DNA from: Streptomyces alanosinicus
GTDB taxonomy: Bacteria > Actinomycetota > Actinomycetes > Streptomycetales > Streptomycetaceae
Assembly (NCBI RefSeq): GCF_014650595.1
Contig: NZ_BMVG01000002.1
Coordinates: 248,001 to 312,000, forward strand
DNA length: 64,000 nt
Reading direction: 5' to 3'
A program made the translations under genes and the position numbers. The notes beneath the pieces were generated by a model that saw only the letters and a program-made list of their open reading frames with translations, did not search any database and was not told the origin of the DNA. This document shows positions 1 through 8,223 of the stretch, one piece after another (positions within the stretch are counted from its first letter, which is position 1; each line of letters opens with the position of its first letter).

Positions 1-84
1 GGAGTGACCTCGGGTCACGGAAAGGTGACACCCAGGTGAATTACAGGGGCGGGTGGGACGTGTGAAAGGGAGATCGTACGATCG

Positions 85-585
85 ATGACCGTGCAAGGTT
101 CGGAGAACTCTTCCCGTCGCGGCCGTCGCTCCTCCACCATGGGCGGCATGCCTCTAAGCGACATGCCGTGGTGGCGCTGGCGCAGCAATGTGCGCTCGGC
201 GCTGCACATGCTCTCCGACCAGGTGTTCCAGCGGGACGTCTGGCTGGCCGGCGTGGACGGGTACGGCGACGTCACCGACGCCGTCTACCGGCTGGTGGAG
301 GACACCTGGCTGGACAACTGGTCCGCGGAGAAATACGTCGGCACGATCTTCCGCGACTCGCAGGAGGCGGCGCTCGTCGACACCGCCGTGCTGCGGGTGC
401 TGCGGATCATGCACCAGGTCGGTCCGGACGCGCCGGTCGCCGCCTACCTCGAACACGAGGGGTGGCCCGAGGCCGTGCGGGCGGCGCGGGACGCGCATGT
501 GCGGATGGCGACGAGCGACGCCGAGGACCCGGACACGCCGCCCCGGAGCCTGGAAGTGCTGCGCATCATGACCCGGTCCGCGTAG
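85..585 (+). CDS. SCO4402-family conserved protein, function unknown
   Basis: Encodes 166 residues without recognisable catalytic, membrane or secretion signals. It resembles the uncharacterised Streptomyces family named after S. coelicolor SCO4402, which I recall lying beside purU there as here. The conserved-looking core starts at the Trp-rich MPWWRW segment (residues 27-32); the preceding Ser/Arg-rich stretch is low complexity. The ATG at 85 is the longest start, but its purine-rich tract (AAGGGAGA) is rather far upstream, so ATG codons at 139, 148 or 163 are real alternatives. It ends 46 bp before purU in the same direction, so co-transcription is possible. Function cannot be inferred from the sequence. 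Confidence 0.8.
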   Translation: MTVQGSENSSRRGRRSSTMGGMPLSDMPWWRWRSNVRSALHMLSDQVFQRDVWLAGVDGYGDVTDAVYRLVEDTWLDNWSAEKYVGTIFRDSQEAALVDTAVLRVLRIMHQVGPDAPVAAYLEHEGWPEAVRAARDAHVRMATSDAEDPDTPPRSLEVLRIMTRSA

Positions 586-631
586 CGGACATCAGCGCTA
601 CGGGGGGTGCGGACATGAGAACCTGTGGTGC

Positions 632-1513
632 ATGAACGAGCAGTCCGCGGCCGCCGCCGCACCGGCCGACCAGTACGTCCTCACCCTGTCCTGCCCGGAC
701 AAGCAGGGCATCGTGCACGCCGTGTCGAGCTACCTCTTCATGACCGGCTGCAACATCGAGGACAGCCAGCAGTTCGGCGACCACGACACCGGTCTGTTCT
801 TCATGCGCGTCCACTTCTCCGCCGAGGCGCCGGTGACCGTGGAGAAGCTGCGCGCGAGCTTCGCGGCGATCGGTGACTCCTTCCACATGGACTGGCAGCT
901 CAACCGGGCCGACGAGAAGACGCGGATCCTGCTGATGGTCAGCAAGTTCGGGCACTGCCTGAACGACCTGCTGTTCCGGGCCCGGATCGGCGCGCTGCCG
1001 GTGGAGATCGTGGGTGTGGTGTCCAATCACACCGACTTCAAGGAACTCGTGGGCTCCTACGACATTCCCTTCCACCACATTCCGGTGACGAGGGACACGA
1101 AGTCGCAGGCCGAGGCGAGGCTGCTGGAGATCGTCCGCGAGGAGGGCGTCGAACTGGTCGTCCTCGCCCGCTATATGCAGGTCCTCTCGGACGATCTGTG
1201 CAAGCAGCTCAGCGGCCGGATCATCAACATCCACCACTCCTTCCTGCCGAGCTTCAAGGGCGCGAAGCCGTATCACCAGGCGCACGCCAGGGGCGTCAAG
1301 CTCATCGGGGCGACCGCGCACTATGTGACCGCCGACCTGGACGAGGGGCCGATCATCGAGCAGGAGGTCGAGCGGGTCGGCCACGACGTGACCCCGGACC
1401 AGCTGGTGGCCATCGGCCGGGACGTGGAGTGCCAGGCGCTGGCGCGGGCCGTGAAGTGGCATGCGGAGCGGAGGATCCTGCTCAACGGGCGACGGACGGT
1501 CGTGTTCGCCTGA
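632..1513 (+). CDS. purU: Formyltetrahydrofolate deformylase PurU
   Basis: Hydrolyses 10-formyltetrahydrofolate to formate and tetrahydrofolate in the cytoplasm, balancing the one-carbon pool and feeding formate to purine synthesis. The 293-residue protein has the family order: an N-terminal ACT domain (about residues 14-95) and a C-terminal formyltransferase-fold domain (about 97-290). The catalytic signature is visible as NIHHSFLPSFKG (199-210) and the DEGPII segment (237-242), giving the Asn199-His201-Asp237 triad expected of GART-like folds. Length is normal. The ATG start lacks a strong ribosome site but agrees with the family N-terminus. A dispersed intergenic repeat follows the stop. 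Confidence 0.96.
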   Translation: MNEQSAAAAAPADQYVLTLSCPDKQGIVHAVSSYLFMTGCNIEDSQQFGDHDTGLFFMRVHFSAEAPVTVEKLRASFAAIGDSFHMDWQLNRADEKTRILLMVSKFGHCLNDLLFRARIGALPVEIVGVVSNHTDFKELVGSYDIPFHHIPVTRDTKSQAEARLLEIVREEGVELVVLARYMQVLSDDLCKQLSGRIINIHHSFLPSFKGAKPYHQAHARGVKLIGATAHYVTADLDEGPIIEQEVERVGHDVTPDQLVAIGRDVECQALARAVKWHAERRILLNGRRTVVFA

Positions 1514-1538
1514 CAGCTCGGGCCGAGCGGGTCGTCCG

Positions 1539-1599
1539 GCGGCTGCGGGCATGACCAGCCACGAGGCGCCCGCAGTCGCCCACGGGCCCGCGCCCGCCC
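1539..1599. repeat. Dispersed Streptomyces intergenic repeat fragment
   Basis: The gap between convergent purU and the zinc-finger gene contains a CGGCTGCGGGCATGACCAG-type sequence followed by a cccgcagtcgcccacgggcc segment. Related 'gctgcgggtgcgtc...ccgcgcccc' sequences recur at about 16600 and 39880. These resemble the short repeats that litter intergenic spaces of Streptomyces chromosomes and may act as transcription ends. Assignment is from memory of similar sequences. Confidence 0.4.
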
Positions 1600-3057
1600 C
1601 TACATCCGGCTCAACCCCGCCGTCGCGAGCAGCACTTCCCTGATCGCCTCCCGGTCGCCGAGCTGACCCACCGCGGCCTCCTCCGGCGACACGTGGCCCG
1701 CCGCCAACTGGCAGAACTCCGTGTCGTCCAGCGCCACATGCGCCACTTCGAGATCCGCGGAGCCCAGCGCCGCGGGGGAGTCCAGCGGGATCAGCCACTC
1801 GCCGCCGCCGGTGCCCTCGATCTCCAGGCGCAGGCTGCGGCCGGGCTCGCCGGCCAGGCCGAGGTGGCGGCCGCGAGCCGGTGCCGCCAGCCCGGCCCGC
1901 CGGCGCCTGGCCAGCGCGGCGGGCAGCATCCGGGCCGCGAGGTCGATCATCTTGTTCAGATGCCGGGGCGCGGGCGGCTGGTAGGGGTAGTCCACCGCGC
2001 CCGCGATGTCGTCGGCGTGCACCCAGCACGCGAAGGCCCGGTCCAGCATCGCGTCGTGCAGCGGCAGCGCGAAGTCGCCGTACGACACGGCGAGTCCGCC
2101 CGCGTGGCCGCCGGTGAAGGACACCGTCCGCACCAGGCTGTGGCTCTGCTCACGCCAGGGCTTCTTCACCGAGCGAAGCGAGATGGGGGTCCCCCCGCCC
2201 GAAGGGTGGGGGAGGGTCTGCGAGAAGCGGGAGGTCCGCCAGAACGTCTCGGTGCGTCCGGCCGGGCCCAGACCCTCCCGCTCCGCCGTCCCGGCGATCT
2301 CGGCCAGCGGGTCCTCCAGGCCGAGCGCGGCCGCGACCAGGCCGTCCACGGACATCAGATGCGCGATCACCCCGGCCACGGTCGTCCGCCGGCTTCTCGC
2401 CGTGTCGTCCTCGAACCACCGCAGCCGCACCGGCGTATGCCACTCGGCGTCCCCGATGTCCTGCAGCAGGGCGTCCAGCCGGGCGGTCTCGGCGTCGTAC
2501 GCCGCCGCCCACTCCGGGACCGGGATGCGCGGCGGCCGGCGCTCCAGACAGCTCTCCAGGACGCGGGTGCGCAGCCCCGGATCCAGGTCGAGGCTGTCCG
2601 GCTGGTGCAGCAGACCGACCGCCTCGCGCAGCCGGCGGGCCTCGTCGGCGCAGCTTCCGCAGGCGCCCAGGTGTTCCTCGACGGCCGCCGTCTCGGCCGC
2701 GGAGCAGGCGGCCAGCGCCCAGGCGCCGAGGAGCGCCTTCAGGACCTCGTGCGGCAGGTCGAGCGGCACGGGTGCCAGGCCGGTCAGGTCCGGCAGCACA
2801 AGCCCGCCGTCCTCGACGGAGGCGCGGGGCGTGGGTATGCGCGGCGTCCGGTCCGGCCCGGGTGCGCCGGTCCCGTCCGGCGGCTGCTCGAAGCCGCCTC
2901 CGGCGCCGCCGCCGGTGTGGTCGTTCCCACCTCGGCCCGTGCCGCCCGCGGCCCGCTCACGTCCCATGTCCGCCGGTCCCTGTTCCCCGTGCTCTCCCTC
3001 GTGCTCTCCCCGTCCCTCGTGCTCGTCGTGTGCGTCGGACCGTCCCGCTCCGCTCAC
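1600..3057 (-). CDS. Zinc-finger / mycothiol-dependent maleylpyruvate isomerase-like protein, putative anti-sigma factor
   Basis: The 485-residue protein has three parts. Residues 1-95 are a Gly/His/Glu-rich disordered leader. A ZAS-type zinc finger follows at about 100-150 (Cys118, His129, Cys133, Cys136 in an HxxxCxxC pattern). A DinB/MDMPI-like domain spans about 185-320 with His233 in its IAHL motif, then a C-terminal MDMPI-type domain. ZAS fingers are anti-sigma modules, and the gene's GTG start at 3057 overlaps the stop of the adjacent ECF sigma gene as GTGA, so the pair is translationally coupled and probably a sigma/anti-sigma pair. No transmembrane helix is evident, so it would be a soluble anti-sigma factor. 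Enzyme activity of the MDMPI fold is not shown; Met31 is an alternative start. Confidence 0.85.
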   Translation of the reverse strand: MSGAGRSDAHDEHEGRGEHEGEHGEQGPADMGRERAAGGTGRGGNDHTGGGAGGGFEQPPDGTGAPGPDRTPRIPTPRASVEDGGLVLPDLTGLAPVPLDLPHEVLKALLGAWALAACSAAETAAVEEHLGACGSCADEARRLREAVGLLHQPDSLDLDPGLRTRVLESCLERRPPRIPVPEWAAAYDAETARLDALLQDIGDAEWHTPVRLRWFEDDTARSRRTTVAGVIAHLMSVDGLVAAALGLEDPLAEIAGTAEREGLGPAGRTETFWRTSRFSQTLPHPSGGGTPISLRSVKKPWREQSHSLVRTVSFTGGHAGGLAVSYGDFALPLHDAMLDRAFACWVHADDIAGAVDYPYQPPAPRHLNKMIDLAARMLPAALARRRRAGLAAPARGRHLGLAGEPGRSLRLEIEGTGGGEWLIPLDSPAALGSADLEVAHVALDDTEFCQLAAGHVSPEEAAVGQLGDREAIREVLLATAGLSRM

Positions 3058-3623
3058 CCGGCACCCCCCGGTTCCGGAGGTGCCCCGGCGTCATGGGCGG
3101 TCGAGAGCAGTTGCAGACCGAGCCGGAGCCGGCGGCGGGCCTCGTCCTCGGTGACGCCGAGGTCGAGGGCGGCCTGGCGGTAGTCCCGGCGCTGGAAGTA
3201 GGCGAGGTCGAGGGCGGCGCGCAGCGGGGCGGGCATGGAGTGGACGATGTAGTCGGCGCGGGCGGCGACCGAGGCGCGGCGCACCCTGCGCTCCAGCTCC
3301 ACGACGGAGCCGCCGCCCTGCCCCAGCGCGGCGGTCTCGCTGTCGCGCAGCCGCTGCACGGCGAGCCGGTGGGTGACCCCGGCGACCCAGGTGCGCAGCG
3401 GGCCCTTCTTCGGGTCGTAGGTCTCGGGGTGTTCCCAGAGGTGGGCGAAGACCTCGCGGGTGAGGGTGTCGGCGGCCTTGTGGTCGCCGAGGACGCGGTG
3501 GGCGAGGCCGTGTACGAGCGAGGCGAAGCGGTCGTACAGCTCGCCCAGGGCGGCCGCCTCGCCGCGGGCGAGCCGCTGCTGCATCTTGCGGTCCCAGCGG
3601 GGTGGTACGTCCTTCGTGGCCAT
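3054..3623 (-). CDS. ECF-type RNA polymerase sigma factor
   Basis: A 189-residue sigma-70 family protein. Region 2 covers about residues 20-95 (core helix with DRFASLVHGLAHRVLGD and the LWEHPETYDP / WVAGVTHRLAVQRLRD segments). Region 4 covers about 118-172, including an HTH (RRDYRQAALDLGVTEDEARRR). I chose the ATG at 3623 (MATKDVPP) because a GGGGAGGGG ribosome site lies just upstream; the open frame extends 53 codons further but that part is not sigma-like. It overlaps the downstream zinc-finger gene by 4 bp. S. coelicolor has a sigma gene next to an anti-sigma antagonist and a calcium-binding protein in the same order (SCO4409-4411, from memory). Confidence 0.93.
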   Translation of the reverse strand: MATKDVPPRWDRKMQQRLARGEAAALGELYDRFASLVHGLAHRVLGDHKAADTLTREVFAHLWEHPETYDPKKGPLRTWVAGVTHRLAVQRLRDSETAALGQGGGSVVELERRVRRASVAARADYIVHSMPAPLRAALDLAYFQRRDYRQAALDLGVTEDEARRRLRLGLQLLSTAHDAGAPPEPGGAG

Positions 3624-3960
3624 GCGGTCCCCTCCCCTCACCCGTGTCCGGCCCGTCCAGCCTGTCTGCACCGTGTTCTCGAATGTAGTCGGCACCTCTG
3701 ACAGTGCACGCCCCTTTGTGTCAATGTGCGCCCCTGCAAGCGCCGCAGGTGATAGTGCCCTCTTCACATAACCTTCACGCAAGCGGTGTGCATGTCTGAT
3801 CGAACAGGATCGTCTGTGACCGAAACAAGCCCCTTGTCGATCACGTCTAGTTTGCTGCCCGGCGTTTCAGGGAACCGCCGGTGGGCAGCCGCTGCGGAAG
3901 CAAGCGTAGGAATCGCTTCCGTTTCTGGGCGGTTCCGTGAGTTCCGGCGAGCGGAGGGGC
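3624..3960. promoter_or_regulatory. Divergent promoter region between ECF sigma and STAS genes
   Basis: This 337-bp gap is less GC-rich than its surroundings and serves two divergent genes. It holds a CGGAAGC...GCTTCCG inverted repeat (about 3893-3928) just before the STAS gene and a GTTTC-N-GGGAAC-like element near 3866, which could be a stress-sigma promoter. No promoter can be fixed by eye. Confidence 0.4.
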
Positions 3961-4341
3961 ATGGCCGTGGCATTCAATGTGACCGGCGTCGAACAGGGCG
4001 AGTGGGCCGTGCTCCGGGTGTCCGGAGAACTGGACCTGATGACCTCGCCGATATTGCGCCAACGTGTGCACGACGTCGTCGCCGAGGGGCACCACCGCCT
4101 CGTGGTGGACCTCTCGGACGTGTTCTTCTGCGACTCCAGCGGGGTGGGCGTCCTCGTCGCCGCGCGCCGGCTGATCCGCTCCTGTCAGGGCCGGCTCCGG
4201 CTCATCCTGCCCGACCGGGGCGCCGACGACGGCTCGCATGTCAACCGGGTCCTCGGCGCGCTCGGCGTACGCCGGCTCTTCGACGTCTGCCCCGACCTGG
4301 CGGCCGCGACGGCCGACGACGCGGACCCGCTCTCCGCCTGA
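3961..4341 (+). CDS. STAS-domain anti-sigma factor antagonist
   Basis: A 126-residue single STAS domain of the SpoIIAA/RsbV/BldG type. Such proteins bind an anti-sigma kinase and are switched off by phosphorylation of a serine; here the DSSGVGVL motif (residues 58-65) gives Ser59/Ser60 as candidate phospho-acceptors. The beta-alpha pattern (WAVLRVSGELDLMT, HRLVVDLSDVFFCD) is complete. I prefer ATG 3961, preceded by GGAGGGG, over an in-frame GTG at 3937 that lacks a ribosome site. It is divergent from the sigma/zinc-finger pair and may belong to the same signalling module. No cognate kinase lies beside it; two HATPase_c proteins occur elsewhere (13587 and 51829). Confidence 0.93.
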   Translation: MAVAFNVTGVEQGEWAVLRVSGELDLMTSPILRQRVHDVVAEGHHRLVVDLSDVFFCDSSGVGVLVAARRLIRSCQGRLRLILPDRGADDGSHVNRVLGALGVRRLFDVCPDLAAATADDADPLSA

Positions 4342-4501
4342 CCGGCCGCCCGGCACCCGCGCCTTCGCGACAAGGCCACACTGTTGTCGCAGAATTACCC
4401 CGGTCTTGGCACAATCGCCGGATTTCCGCCGTCCCGCGGCCACCCGCGTCATACGCTCCCTGCCAGGTCAGTCACGCACACATAAGGCGGTCCGAACAGA
4501 C

Positions 4502-5014
4502 ATGGTCAGCAGCGAGTACGAACGCAGGATCGCGGCCCGGTTCGCCACCTTCGACCAGGACGGCAACGGCTGGATCGACCGCGAGGACTTCAGCGCGGCG
4601 GCCAAGGCGCTCCTCGCCGAGTTCGCCGTGACCGCCCGCTCCGACAAGGGGCAGGCGCTGTACGCCGGAGCGGAGGCGTTCTGGCAGGGCATGGCGGGTA
4701 TCGCGGACCGGGACGGCGACCAGCGCATCACCCGTGCGGAGTTCGTCACCGGCGCGGTCAAGCGGCTGCGTGACAACCCCGGCCGCTTCGCCGAGATCGC
4801 CCGCCCGTTTCTGCACGCGGCCCTCGCGGTGGCGGACCCGGACGCCGACGGCCGGGTCACCACCGCCGACGCCGAGCGCGCGCTGCGCGTCTTCCACGTC
4901 CCCGAGGACATCGCCCGGGCGACCGCGGCCCACCTCGACTCCGACGGCGACGGCGCGATCGGCGAGGCGGAGGTCATCCCGGCGTTCGCCCGCTATTTCA
5001 CCGTTCCCGAGTAG
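4502..5014 (+). CDS. Four-EF-hand calcium-binding protein (calerythrin-like)
   Basis: A 170-residue cytosolic protein with four EF-hand loops: 18-29 (DQDGNGWIDRED), 69-80 (DRDGDQRITRAE), 112-123 (DPDADGRVTTAD) and 146-157 (DSDGDGAIGEAE). Each has acidic or oxygen ligands at positions 1, 3, 5 and 12 except loop 3, which ends in Asp. This is the sarcoplasmic-calcium-binding-protein/calerythrin layout; the role is calcium buffering or signalling. Start is the ATG at 4502 after a 160-bp gap with no other gene. The 3' end is unusual: its last five codons (FTVPE) and stop lie in the first copy of a 21-bp tandem repeat (4997-5059). Confidence 0.94.
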   Translation: MVSSEYERRIAARFATFDQDGNGWIDREDFSAAAKALLAEFAVTARSDKGQALYAGAEAFWQGMAGIADRDGDQRITRAEFVTGAVKRLRDNPGRFAEIARPFLHAALAVADPDADGRVTTADAERALRVFHVPEDIARATAAHLDSDGDGAIGEAEVIPAFARYFTVPE

Positions 5015-5059
5015 GACTTCACCGTTCCCGAGCGGGGCTTCACCGTTCCCGAGTGGGAC
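4997..5059 (+). repeat. 21-bp tandem repeat x3 spanning a stop codon
   Basis: Three consecutive 21-bp units begin TTCACCGTTCCCGAG. They differ only in the last six bases (TAGGAC, CGGGGC, TGGGAC). The first contains the EF-hand gene stop TAG at 5012. In frame beyond that stop, the DNA would continue FTVPERG-FTVPEWD and end at a TGA near 5093. Confidence 0.95.
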
Positions 5060-5060
5060 G

Positions 5061-5076
5061 CCCGCCCCGGGGCGGG
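5061..5076. terminator. GC palindrome after EF-hand gene, possible terminator
   Basis: CCCGCCCCGGGGCGGG is a perfect 16-bp palindrome immediately after the tandem repeat. It could form a short hairpin ending EF-hand transcription, but there is no U-tract. The rest of the gap to 5463 (about 390 bp) shows only a small ACAAGC/GCTTGT inverted repeat and an AAAAAGGAG ribosome site at its end. Confidence 0.35.
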
Positions 5077-5463
5077 GCACGGACACTGTTGTTGAGCGCA
5101 CAAGCATTGGCTTGTTCGGTCCGCGTGGGTCCCGGTCATTGTGGGTGGGGCGTGCGGGAGGCGCCCTGCGTGACGGGCGGGCGGGCAGCCGGGCTGTGGG
5201 ACGTGCGGGAGCGCGACGCGGCGCCCCGGTGGTGTCTGTGGGGCAGGCGAGAGCGCCCGGTGCGGAATGCGGTGAGCCACTCGTGTGGCAGGGAATCGCG
5301 CGCGCCCCCGAGCCCCCTCTTTCGCGGGCGGCGGCGGCCGGGTGAGCCTTGTCCGGCGCACTTCGATGCACATCGGCGTATTACCTGGCAAACGCGTGCG
5401 AATCAGGTGAGTCGGTCATCGGGCTGCGCAGCTCATCCGAAGGTCCTGGAAAAAGGAGACGGA

Positions 5464-6813
5464 ATGACCACTTCCGCGACGCCCAGGGACAACACGGATC
5501 CGGAATGGGCCGGGATCCGCACGCTCGGTCACGCGAATCGCTTCGGCTGGTGGGACTCCGAGTTCCGCTACGACGGCCGGATGCGCGTCCCCATGGGCGT
5601 GAACATCAAGGAGGTCAGGTACTCCTTCCGCGGCGACGGCCAGACCGACGTACAGGCCACCCAGGTCCCGCGCGGCCAGAGCGGCGTCGACCAGCAGTAC
5701 GAGGTCATCGAGCACGCCCGCCTCGACGGCTTCGACGTGATCACCTTCACGCTCCGCGGTGACCTCGACGTCGACAAGAACCCCCGTCCGGACAACTCCA
5801 GCCTCAAGTACGCGATCGATGTGCGGGTCACCCTCGACAACGGCGAAGTCCGCAGGGCGGCCCCGGAGATCGACGTCCTCGCCTCGGACTGGGACCCCGA
5901 CGACGCCCCCGACGTGGGCCGCCCCTACGTCCGCCTGCCCTTCGACAGCAACTGGGGCGGATCACCGAACAGCCAGGCCGGCTTCGGCTACGTCTCGGAC
6001 AACGGCTTCGTCCCCGGCGACAAGTTCATCATCGACCTGGTCAACCCGCGCGAGGGCCGGCAGGGCGTCCCGAGCAACCACAGCGACACCGTGTACTACC
6101 AGCTGGTGCACGAGGACGGCACGCCGTCCCTGGAGACCCAGGTGCCACAGCCGTGGAAGGCGGAAGGCCACACCGGCCGCGGCGATCTGAGCCACAAGAC
6201 GATGCTGCCCGCGATCGACCTCCGCCAGAAGGGCGACAAGCCGGGCTACTACCGCTTCCTGGTCTGGCCGCAGGCAGCCAACTTCGACGGCTCGGTCAGC
6301 AACCTCAGCTGGGACCCGACCAAGACCGAGGACGCCTTCCAGCTCGGCAGCGTGTACTACCGCTACACCGCCTCCGGCGGCATCGACCCGGCGCCCCAGG
6401 GCCAGTTCGTGGTGTCGCCGGGAGATCCGGTGACGGTGCCGCGCACCGGCGAGACCAAGTACCCCGGCGTGGTGATCCAGGCCACCGGGGACGGCAAGGT
6501 CCCCGCGCAGACGGTCACCGTGACCCTTCCCCTGGACAAGGGGCTGCGGTTCACCGGCCGCCTGGTCGTGGGGGTCATGCGGGGCTCGCAGTGGGTGCAG
6601 ATCGAGCAGCCCGACGGGACCCTGTCGGCGGACGGGCGGGTGCTCACCGTCAAGAACGTCGACCTGGCACTGACCGGCAAGGGCTCGAAGTCCGCGGTCC
6701 TGGTCGAGGTGCAGGCGTCGGCCGGCGCCATGCTGGGCGACACGAGTCTGAGCTTCCTGGTGGGCGGCCCGCCCGCGTCCTCCTCCTCTCTCATCCACAT
6801 CACCGACCGGTAG
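5464..6813 (+). CDS. Uncharacterised beta-rich protein, 449 aa
   Basis: I do not recognise this family. The protein has no signal peptide, membrane segment or nucleotide-binding motif. It reads as alternating beta strands, rich in Asp, Gly, Trp and Tyr, with an early GWWDSEFRYDG segment (about residues 24-34) and a C-terminal third (about 320-449) that looks like an immunoglobulin-like sandwich. The ATG at 5464 follows a clear AAAAAGGAG site. A glycosyltransferase gene starts 92 bp downstream in the same direction, so the two may be co-expressed; a carbohydrate-related role is only a guess from that neighbour. Confidence 0.85.
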   Translation: MTTSATPRDNTDPEWAGIRTLGHANRFGWWDSEFRYDGRMRVPMGVNIKEVRYSFRGDGQTDVQATQVPRGQSGVDQQYEVIEHARLDGFDVITFTLRGDLDVDKNPRPDNSSLKYAIDVRVTLDNGEVRRAAPEIDVLASDWDPDDAPDVGRPYVRLPFDSNWGGSPNSQAGFGYVSDNGFVPGDKFIIDLVNPREGRQGVPSNHSDTVYYQLVHEDGTPSLETQVPQPWKAEGHTGRGDLSHKTMLPAIDLRQKGDKPGYYRFLVWPQAANFDGSVSNLSWDPTKTEDAFQLGSVYYRYTASGGIDPAPQGQFVVSPGDPVTVPRTGETKYPGVVIQATGDGKVPAQTVTVTLPLDKGLRFTGRLVVGVMRGSQWVQIEQPDGTLSADGRVLTVKNVDLALTGKGSKSAVLVEVQASAGAMLGDTSLSFLVGGPPASSSSLIHITDR

Positions 6814-6905
6814 ACCGAGGCCCCGGTGCCCGCCGGCGTCCTCGCGCCGGCGGGCACCCGCGGCACACGTTTCCGACAGTCCCCGACCAGAGGGAGTTCG
6901 AGCAC

Positions 6906-8021
6906 GTGGACACGGTGGCATCCCGCCCGCACAGGCTGGCCGCGACCCCTATCTCACGTTCCATGTCCATCGTGGCCCGGGTGTACGGATATCCGCCGGC
7001 CCACAACGCGGGCTCCGAGTGGATGCTCCACTCGATGCTGCGCCCGCTGGCCGAGCGCGGCCACCGGGTGGCGGTCTGGCTCTCGCACCCCGGGACCATC
7101 GACAGGAGGTACGAGATCGACGGGGTGCGGGTCGTCCCGTACCAGGAGGGGACCGACTTCGCGGCGCACGCCCAGAAGGCGGACGTACTCCTGTCGCACT
7201 TCGAGAACGTCCCGCTCGTGACGGGGCTCGCCGGCGCCCGCAGGATCCCCGTGATCGTGATCTGCCACGACAACTTCGCCACGAGCTTCCACAACGCGGC
7301 GGGCGCCGATCTCGTCGTCTACAACAGCGAGTGGATCCGGCGGGACGGCGAGATCTTCTACGCCCGCTACCCCCGGGAGTTTCTGCCCAGGCACTCGATC
7401 GTCGTCCGCCCTCCCGTACTCGCGGAGGAGTACCGCACCGAGCCGGGCGACTGCGCGACCCTCGTCAACCTCAACGCCGACAAGGGCGGCGACCTCTTCT
7501 GGCAGATGGCCGCGTGGACACCCGAGTGGACCTTTCTCGGCGTCCGCGGCGCCTACGGGCAGCAGATCATGCCGCCGCCCCGGCTGCCCAACTGCGAGGT
7601 CGTCGACGGCGTACCGGGCAAGGAGATGCGCGAGCACGTCTACGGCCGGGCACGCGTCGTGCTGATGCCGAGCCTGTACGAGTCCTGGGGCAGGGTGGCG
7701 GTGGAGGCGTTCGCGTCCGGTATCCCGGTGATCGCCCATCCCACCCCGGGGCTCGTCGAGTCGATGGGCGAGGCGGGGATCTTCGCCTACCGCGACGACG
7801 TCAACGCCTGGATCCACGCCCTGATGTCCCTGAAGGACCCCGACAACTGGGCCCGCGCCTCCCGCCGCGCGAAGGCCCGCTCCCGGGAGCTGAGCGCCGC
7901 CCCCGACCTCGACAACTGGTGCGACGCGGTCGAGTCGCTGTGGGACGGCGGCCGGCGCCGCCCCTCCCGCGTCCGCGCCCTCGGCACCCTCGTCGACACC
8001 ACCGAGATGGGCCAGGCCTAG
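6906..8021 (+). CDS. GT4-type glycosyltransferase
   Basis: A 371-residue GT-B fold glycosyltransferase that should transfer a sugar from a nucleotide donor. The N-terminal acceptor domain starts with VARVYGYPPAHNAGSE, where glycine-rich GT4 proteins have their first loop. The C-terminal donor domain carries the GT4 signature LMPSLYESWGRVAVEAFASG with the two glutamates of the EX7E motif (ESWGRVAVE). Start GTG 6906 has GGAG about 10 bp upstream; ATG 6963 is an alternative just before the first strand. No membrane anchor is evident and the acceptor is unknown. The stop codon TAG (8019-8021) is part of the CTAG target at the left end of a MITE-like element. Confidence 0.9.
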   Translation: MDTVASRPHRLAATPISRSMSIVARVYGYPPAHNAGSEWMLHSMLRPLAERGHRVAVWLSHPGTIDRRYEIDGVRVVPYQEGTDFAAHAQKADVLLSHFENVPLVTGLAGARRIPVIVICHDNFATSFHNAAGADLVVYNSEWIRRDGEIFYARYPREFLPRHSIVVRPPVLAEEYRTEPGDCATLVNLNADKGGDLFWQMAAWTPEWTFLGVRGAYGQQIMPPPRLPNCEVVDGVPGKEMREHVYGRARVVLMPSLYESWGRVAVEAFASGIPVIAHPTPGLVESMGEAGIFAYRDDVNAWIHALMSLKDPDNWARASRRAKARSRELSAAPDLDNWCDAVESLWDGGRRRPSRVRALGTLVDTTEMGQA

Positions 8022-8223
8022 GGCGTGTTGCGAAAGTCCCGCCTGCCGCCCGACGCCTGGCACGCACTCTCGCCGCACCGGGCGAAAACCCACGTACAAC
8101 CAGTACGAGGGCTTTCGCCCGGCACTCCCCCAGCCTCCGGCCGGGGGGACCCCCAGAGCACGCACCGGACGCCGCTCGGCCCGCCCTCCGGGCGGACGAC
8201 GGGACTTTCGCAACACGCCCTAG
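8018..8223. mobile_element. MITE-like element 1 inserted at a shared CTAG stop
   Basis: A non-coding 200-bp element (8021-8220) has perfect 20-bp terminal inverted repeats, GGGCGTGTTGCGAAAGTCCC at the left (8021-8040) and its reverse complement at the right (8201-8220). It is flanked on both sides by TA within CTAG. The left CTAG supplies the TAG stop of the glycosyltransferase; the right CTAG supplies, on the other strand, the TAG stop of the acyl-CoA synthetase. No transposase is inside. The termini and TA duplication suggest mobilisation in trans by an unidentified transposase. Confidence 0.85.

Noticed and set aside
1693..3183. Long plus-strand open frame opposite the zinc-finger gene
   Set aside because: Arg/Gly/Pro-rich translation without domains; the minus strand encodes recognised sigma and zinc-finger proteins.
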